In this document: positions 24,520 to 27,643 of the stretch, piece after piece
Numbering within the stretch: the first letter of the stretch is position 1
How the letters are laid out: every line of letters starts with the position of its first letter
The notes under the pieces: model-generated
Told to the model about the DNA's origin: nothing
What the model saw: the letters and a program-made list of their open reading frames with translations, nothing else
The model's database searches: none
Program-made: the position numbers and the translations under genes
Source: JBDTMC01 sp039934475
Lineage (GTDB): Bacteria > Acidobacteriota > Terriglobia > Bryobacterales > Bryobacteraceae
Assembly: GCA_039934475.1 (NCBI GenBank)
Contig: JBDTMC010000040.1
Location: 1 to 27,643, forward strand
Direction of reading: 5' to 3'
Length of the DNA stretch: 27,643 bases

Positions 24520-24567
24520 AGGAACTCGGCTATCGTTAGTCACAAACGGGGAATTCTCGCCCCGCAA

Positions 24568-24789
24568 CGAGGCGTCGCCGACCTACGCGGCAAAGATCCC
24601 CACCAGCGCGCCCGTCTCATCATCGACAACTGCGCCAACCCCGAATACCGCGACCAATTGCATCACTATCTGGAATTGACCAAGGCCGGCCACACGCCAC
24701 AGTCTCTGTCGCTCGCCTTCGCCATTGCACCGTCAACTCGCTCGCCATGGGGACATGCGTCGAATCGAGTGGGAAGAGTTCCGGTAAAC
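24568..24789 (+). pseudogene. 3'-terminal remnant of a second CoA-transferase allele (direct repeat, copy 2)
   Basis: This segment repeats the final about 72 codons of the CoA-transferase at 23324-23544. Apart from one mismatch at the left edge, I count six base substitutions: TAC/TAT, ACA/ACC, TCC/TCG, GCG/GCT, CAC/CAT and GGC/GGG. All are third-position and silent. One extra T inside the Met codon (ATG to ATTG, near 24724-24725) breaks the frame. It has no 5' part, so it cannot be functional. It is the tail of a diverged but once functional homologue rather than a freshly copied piece. Confidence 0.9.
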
Positions 24790-24907
24790 AAGAGTGGTAA
24801 GGATACAGCGCGCTTCGGTATTCGACAACTGGTGGCAGGCCGTGCTCCAAGCACTGGCAAAACGGTAACCTGGATGTTCCGCTTACATCTAACACTGAGG
24901 AACTCGC

Positions 24908-25309
24908 ATGGAAACCAAATCACAGCCCTGGCAGTTGAAAACTCCGGGCGGCGGTTCCGAGTACACCGCCTACCGGGATGACACCCTCGATCCTCCAGCC
25001 CTCGTCGTCAACGTGGGCAAAACGGAACTCCGCTACCACCTTCGATGTATTGCCGACTTGCACGAAATGCTGAAGACTCACGGCGACTGGATGCTGCTCG
25101 GCAGCGCGGATGAGCAGAAACCGGCCAAAGACGACACGGTGGAAGCCTGGGCACGCTCCGCCACTAATCCTGTGGGCGGCTGGTATGGACTGAAGAAGGG
25201 ACTCCGCGGACGCTTTGCGATGTACGTGCCGCCGGTGCTTGAGAAACTGGGTCTGGCTGAAGTCGAACAGAATCCCCGTAACAACCGCATCCGCGCGAAA
25301 TCGCGTTAG
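24908..25309 (+). CDS. Conserved small protein of unknown function
   Basis: This 133-residue soluble protein has no signal peptide or membrane segment. A GAGGA site precedes ATG 24908. Notable segments are VVNVGKTELRYHLRCIADLH, HGDWMLLGSADEQKP, NPVGGWYGLKKGLRGRFAMY and a basic tail NPRNNRIRAKSR. The pattern feels like a widespread conserved family, but I cannot name it with certainty and propose no function. It is followed closely (8 bp) by the DoxX-like gene and may be co-transcribed with it. Confidence 0.75.
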   Translation: METKSQPWQLKTPGGGSEYTAYRDDTLDPPALVVNVGKTELRYHLRCIADLHEMLKTHGDWMLLGSADEQKPAKDDTVEAWARSATNPVGGWYGLKKGLRGRFAMYVPPVLEKLGLAEVEQNPRNNRIRAKSR

Positions 25310-25317
25310 CATCGATC

Positions 25318-25707
25318 ATGGAATCGAAAACGACCATCTGGACGGGTCGCATCCTCAGCGGCCTCCCTGCTCTCCTTTTATTGTTCAGTGCTGCCCTCAA
25401 ACTATACGGCGGACCGGGACTGGCGGAGGGGTTCGCTCACCTCGGGCTGTCCCCCAGTCTGGCGGTCCCTCTCGCCATCCTGGAAATCACGTGTACGTTG
25501 ATTTACCTGATCCCGCGCACTTCCCCACTGGGGGCTATCCTTCTCACCGGCTACATGGGAGGAGCCGTCCTCACCCACTTGCGCGCCGGCGATCCCTTCT
25601 ACATGCAGGTCCTGGTCGGCGTCTTTGTCTGGGGCGGGTTGTATTTGCGTGAGCCGCGCCTACGGGAATTGATACCCGTTCGCACCCGCTCTACCAAGCT
25701 AATTTAG
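25318..25707 (+). CDS. DoxX-like family membrane protein
   Basis: This 129-residue protein has four hydrophobic segments, roughly residues 10-28, 45-63, 70-87 and 95-112. The segment SAALKLYGGPGLAEGFAHLG after helix 1 and the second helix AILEITCTLIYLIPRTSPLG match the DoxX-like pattern. Such proteins sit in the inner membrane; their role is largely unknown, with some linked to redox or respiratory functions. Its TAG overlaps the GTG start of the next gene (TAGTG). Confidence 0.8.
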   Translation: MESKTTIWTGRILSGLPALLLLFSAALKLYGGPGLAEGFAHLGLSPSLAVPLAILEITCTLIYLIPRTSPLGAILLTGYMGGAVLTHLRAGDPFYMQVLVGVFVWGGLYLREPRLRELIPVRTRSTKLI

Positions 25708-27044
25708 TGACGATACGCTGGCTCCTGTCCCTGATCCTCGCCACCACGCTTCATGCGGAATTCCGCGCCGGCACGGCCAAGACGGAGATCACGCCTGACC
25801 TGAAAGCCCACGCTCCCGTCTACATGGCCGGGTTCGACAACAACCGCGTCGCTAACGCGATCCACGATCCTCTGTATGCCCGGTGCGTCGCCTTCGCCGC
25901 GGACAACCGACCCATCGTGATCTGTGAGGCTGACCTCATCGGCCTCTTCCTCGACGACACCGATAAGATCCGCACTGCCATCCGCGCCAAATACCCCTCC
26001 GCTGACACCGTGGTCGCTGCCACTCATGATCACGAAGGCCCGGACACCATGGGCCAGTGGGGCGCGGGCGCGGGTAAATCCGGCCTCAACGAACCGTACA
26101 ACGCGCTGGTTGTGGAGCGGATCGCGGCGACGGCAATCCATGCGCTTGATAGCATGAGGCCCGCTCGTGCCCGCTTGGCCGAGGTGAAATCAAAGGAACT
26201 AGACGCCTTCATCGACGACACGCGGCCACCTGTCGTCCACGATTCCAACCTCATCGTCCTCGCTCTGGACGATCTCGCCGGCGCGCCCATCGCCACTGTC
26301 GTCAACTGGGCCAATCATCCGGAGACGCTGGGCTCCGCCAATACACAAATCACGGCTGACTACCCGCACGCTCTTTGCGCCCGCCTCGAACACCGCCGCG
26401 GAGGAGTCGCCGCACTTTGGAATGGCGCCGTCGGCGGCATGCAGAGCCCACTCGGTGCTAAGGTCTCCAACACCAAACCCGATAGTTTTGAAATGGCCGA
26501 CGCCATCGGCAACCGTGTGGCCGACCTTGCCCTGGAGGCCATTGGCCATGCCACGCCGGCCCCCATTGATGCCGTTGTCTATCGCGAGACCCGTATCCGG
26601 ATTCCGGTTGCCAACCAAGACTTCATCATGGCCGCGAAGATCGGCCTCTTTGGCGGACGCAAGGCATTCAACGCAGATCAAACCACCACCACGCCAGTGG
26701 GCCTTCTGCGCTTCCTACAGACTGGCAATCCAATCCTTGAAGTAGCACTTATTCCCGGCGAACTCTACCCTGAGCTCAGCGTCGGAGGAGTCGTGCGCTA
26801 CTCCGGAGCGGACTACCCCGATGCGCCAATCGAACTCGGTATCAAGACCTTGCTGACCGCGCGCTATCGCATGCTCATCGGCTTGGCCAACGACGAAATC
26901 GGCTACATCATTCCAAAAGCCGAATGGGACGCCAAGCCTCCCTATCTCCAGGGAGCTGCCAAACCCTGGTATGGCGAAGTGAATTCAGTGGGACCGGAAG
27001 CAGCCCCATCTATCGTGAGGGCGCTCTCCGAACTCGCGCGTTGA
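25707..27044 (+). CDS. Exported neutral/alkaline ceramidase-like hydrolase
   Basis: This 445-residue protein begins with a Sec signal (MTIRWLLSLILATTLHA). It continues with FRAGTAKTEITPD, the typical opening of the neutral/alkaline non-lysosomal ceramidase N-terminal domain. Zinc-site-like motifs are AATHDHEGPDTMG, VVNWANHPETLG and IPGELYPELSVGG. It is shorter than true ceramidases (usually over 600 residues) and lacks their C-terminal domain. Substrate is therefore uncertain; many acidobacterial proteins carry this domain with no known activity. GTG 25707 is chosen because it overlaps the DoxX-like stop, which suggests coupling. Its stop is directly abutted by the stop of the convergent DUF1080 gene. 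Confidence 0.82.
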   Translation: MTIRWLLSLILATTLHAEFRAGTAKTEITPDLKAHAPVYMAGFDNNRVANAIHDPLYARCVAFAADNRPIVICEADLIGLFLDDTDKIRTAIRAKYPSADTVVAATHDHEGPDTMGQWGAGAGKSGLNEPYNALVVERIAATAIHALDSMRPARARLAEVKSKELDAFIDDTRPPVVHDSNLIVLALDDLAGAPIATVVNWANHPETLGSANTQITADYPHALCARLEHRRGGVAALWNGAVGGMQSPLGAKVSNTKPDSFEMADAIGNRVADLALEAIGHATPAPIDAVVYRETRIRIPVANQDFIMAAKIGLFGGRKAFNADQTTTTPVGLLRFLQTGNPILEVALIPGELYPELSVGGVVRYSGADYPDAPIELGIKTLLTARYRMLIGLANDEIGYIIPKAEWDAKPPYLQGAAKPWYGEVNSVGPEAAPSIVRALSELAR

Positions 27045-27643
27045 TTACAACGGGCGCAAGCGCAGATTCTTCACCCGCACTTCCATCCCGTCGAAGTCTT
27101 TGCCCGCATGCGCTTGAATACCGACACACCCTTTGCCAGGGAACGTGGCGTCGTGGATATCCACCACTTTCTGCCCGTTCGACTCCACCACTATGTGGTC
27201 GCCCCTCACGATGATTCGCATGCGATTCCAGCCGTCCTTGCTCACAGACTTCGCGTTGCGATTTTCGGCGATGAACGCTTTCCCCATGCAATAAACCGAT
27301 CCTGAGAGCACACCCGGATGACTCGGCTGATCGAGAATATCCGCCTGGTAAGCAGAATTCGGATTCGTATAGCGGAACCAGATGCCGCTATTACCCGGCC
27401 AGTGCATCTTCCATTCCGCCTCCAGCTCAAAGTCCGCCCACTGCGCATCGGTGAACAGGTCGCCGGAGCCGCCATCTTCGCCTTGCCGCCCGACAAGCTC
27501 TCCATTCTCCGCGCTCCAACGGGCCTTGCCCTCCGTGTGCCATCCATTCAGCGACTTGCCATCGAAGAGGTTGATCCACTTCGCCCCTGCAGCCGCAGCA
27601 GCGCCGCCGGCGCAGGTAGCCGCCATCAGAAAGACCCGCCTGG
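27045..27643 (-). CDS. DUF1080 (3-keto-disaccharide hydrolase-like) exported protein, 5' end beyond the window
   Basis: The frame stays open to the window edge (RRVFLMAATCAGGAAAAAG), which looks like part of a signal peptide, so the true start probably lies just outside. The mature part begins WINLFDGKSLNGWH, the hallmark of DUF1080 concanavalin-like domains. GNSGIWFRYTN, GWNRMRIIVRGDHIVVESNG and GCVGIQAHAG follow. Members have been linked to hydrolysis of 3-keto-glycosides or to sugar binding. Length is typical for a single domain (about 190 residues). It fits the exported carbohydrate-handling genes at the left of the window, but is not adjacent to them. Confidence 0.88.
   Translation of the reverse strand, partial: RRVFLMAATCAGGAAAAAGAKWINLFDGKSLNGWHTEGKARWSAENGELVGRQGEDGGSGDLFTDAQWADFELEAEWKMHWPGNSGIWFRYTNPNSAYQADILDQPSHPGVLSGSVYCMGKAFIAENRNAKSVSKDGWNRMRIIVRGDHIVVESNGQKVVDIHDATFPGKGCVGIQAHAGKDFDGMEVRVKNLRLRPL

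Noticed and set aside
24493..24981. 162-codon frame running through the CoA-transferase remnant
   Set aside because: It is a chimera of non-coding DNA, the copied 3' end and a shifted frame, and runs into the start of the next real gene.
1..27643. Search for tRNA, rRNA, CRISPR repeats, transposases, integrases and riboswitches (including a cobalamin riboswitch before the mutase genes)
   Set aside because: None seen by eye; the mutase genes lie inside the operon with no leader long enough for a cobalamin riboswitch, and the 13.0-13.2 kb leader shows no B12-box-like element.

Overview
The window is GC-rich, densely coded bacterial chromosome. Several traits recall Acidobacteriota, most likely the Bryobacterales/Solibacter group: secreted Gfo/Idh/MocA and DUF1080 proteins, a FG-GAP/ASPIC-UnbV protein, a NarX-like two-component pair, TPR and TonB_C proteins, and twin-arginine signals on sugar-active enzymes. 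This placement is inferred from gene content; there is no rRNA marker. I saw no tRNA, rRNA, CRISPR array, transposase or phage gene.

Left part (1-12992). The 3' end of a sugar-phosphate isomerase/epimerase is followed by a minus-strand membrane protein whose start is damaged by a 10-bp tandem duplication. Next come a VOC/glyoxalase protein and a divergent pair of exported sugar-related proteins: a Gfo/Idh/MocA oxidoreductase and a GH27/GH36-like glycosidase. A minus-strand operon then encodes a histidine kinase, a LuxR-type response regulator and an exported FG-GAP/ASPIC-UnbV protein, joined by 4-nt GTGA and TTGA overlaps. An exported TPR protein overlaps tail-to-tail with an aldehyde dehydrogenase of succinate-semialdehyde dehydrogenase type. 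A TonB_C gene upstream of the dehydrogenase is a pseudogene, with a signal peptide, an in-frame amber codon and a frameshift.

Central operon (13199-23542). Nine tightly packed plus-strand genes encode almost the whole Wood-Werkman (methylmalonyl-CoA) cycle. They are transcarboxylase 5S, 12S, a small soluble OadG-tail-like protein, biotin carrier 1.3S, methylmalonyl-CoA epimerase, a shortened mutase small subunit, the mutase large subunit, the MeaB G-protein chaperone, and a succinyl-CoA:acetate / propionyl-CoA:succinate type CoA-transferase. Together they would convert oxaloacetate + succinate to pyruvate + propionate, or the reverse, moving the carboxyl group and CoA without free CO2 or ATP. 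The operon has no biotin carboxylase and no membrane decarboxylase beta subunit, so a transcarboxylase fits better than propionyl-CoA carboxylase or a sodium-pumping decarboxylase.

Right part (23543-27643). About 220 bp of the CoA-transferase 3' end recurs about 1.24 kb downstream. The copy differs by six substitutions, all synonymous, plus a one-base frameshift, so it looks like a scar from a diverged functional homologue. Between the copies lie orphan sequence, including a small secreted protein, and a 9-bp inverted repeat. Then come a conserved small protein, a DoxX-like membrane protein, an exported neutral-ceramidase-like protein coupled to it, and a convergent DUF1080 protein running off the window end.
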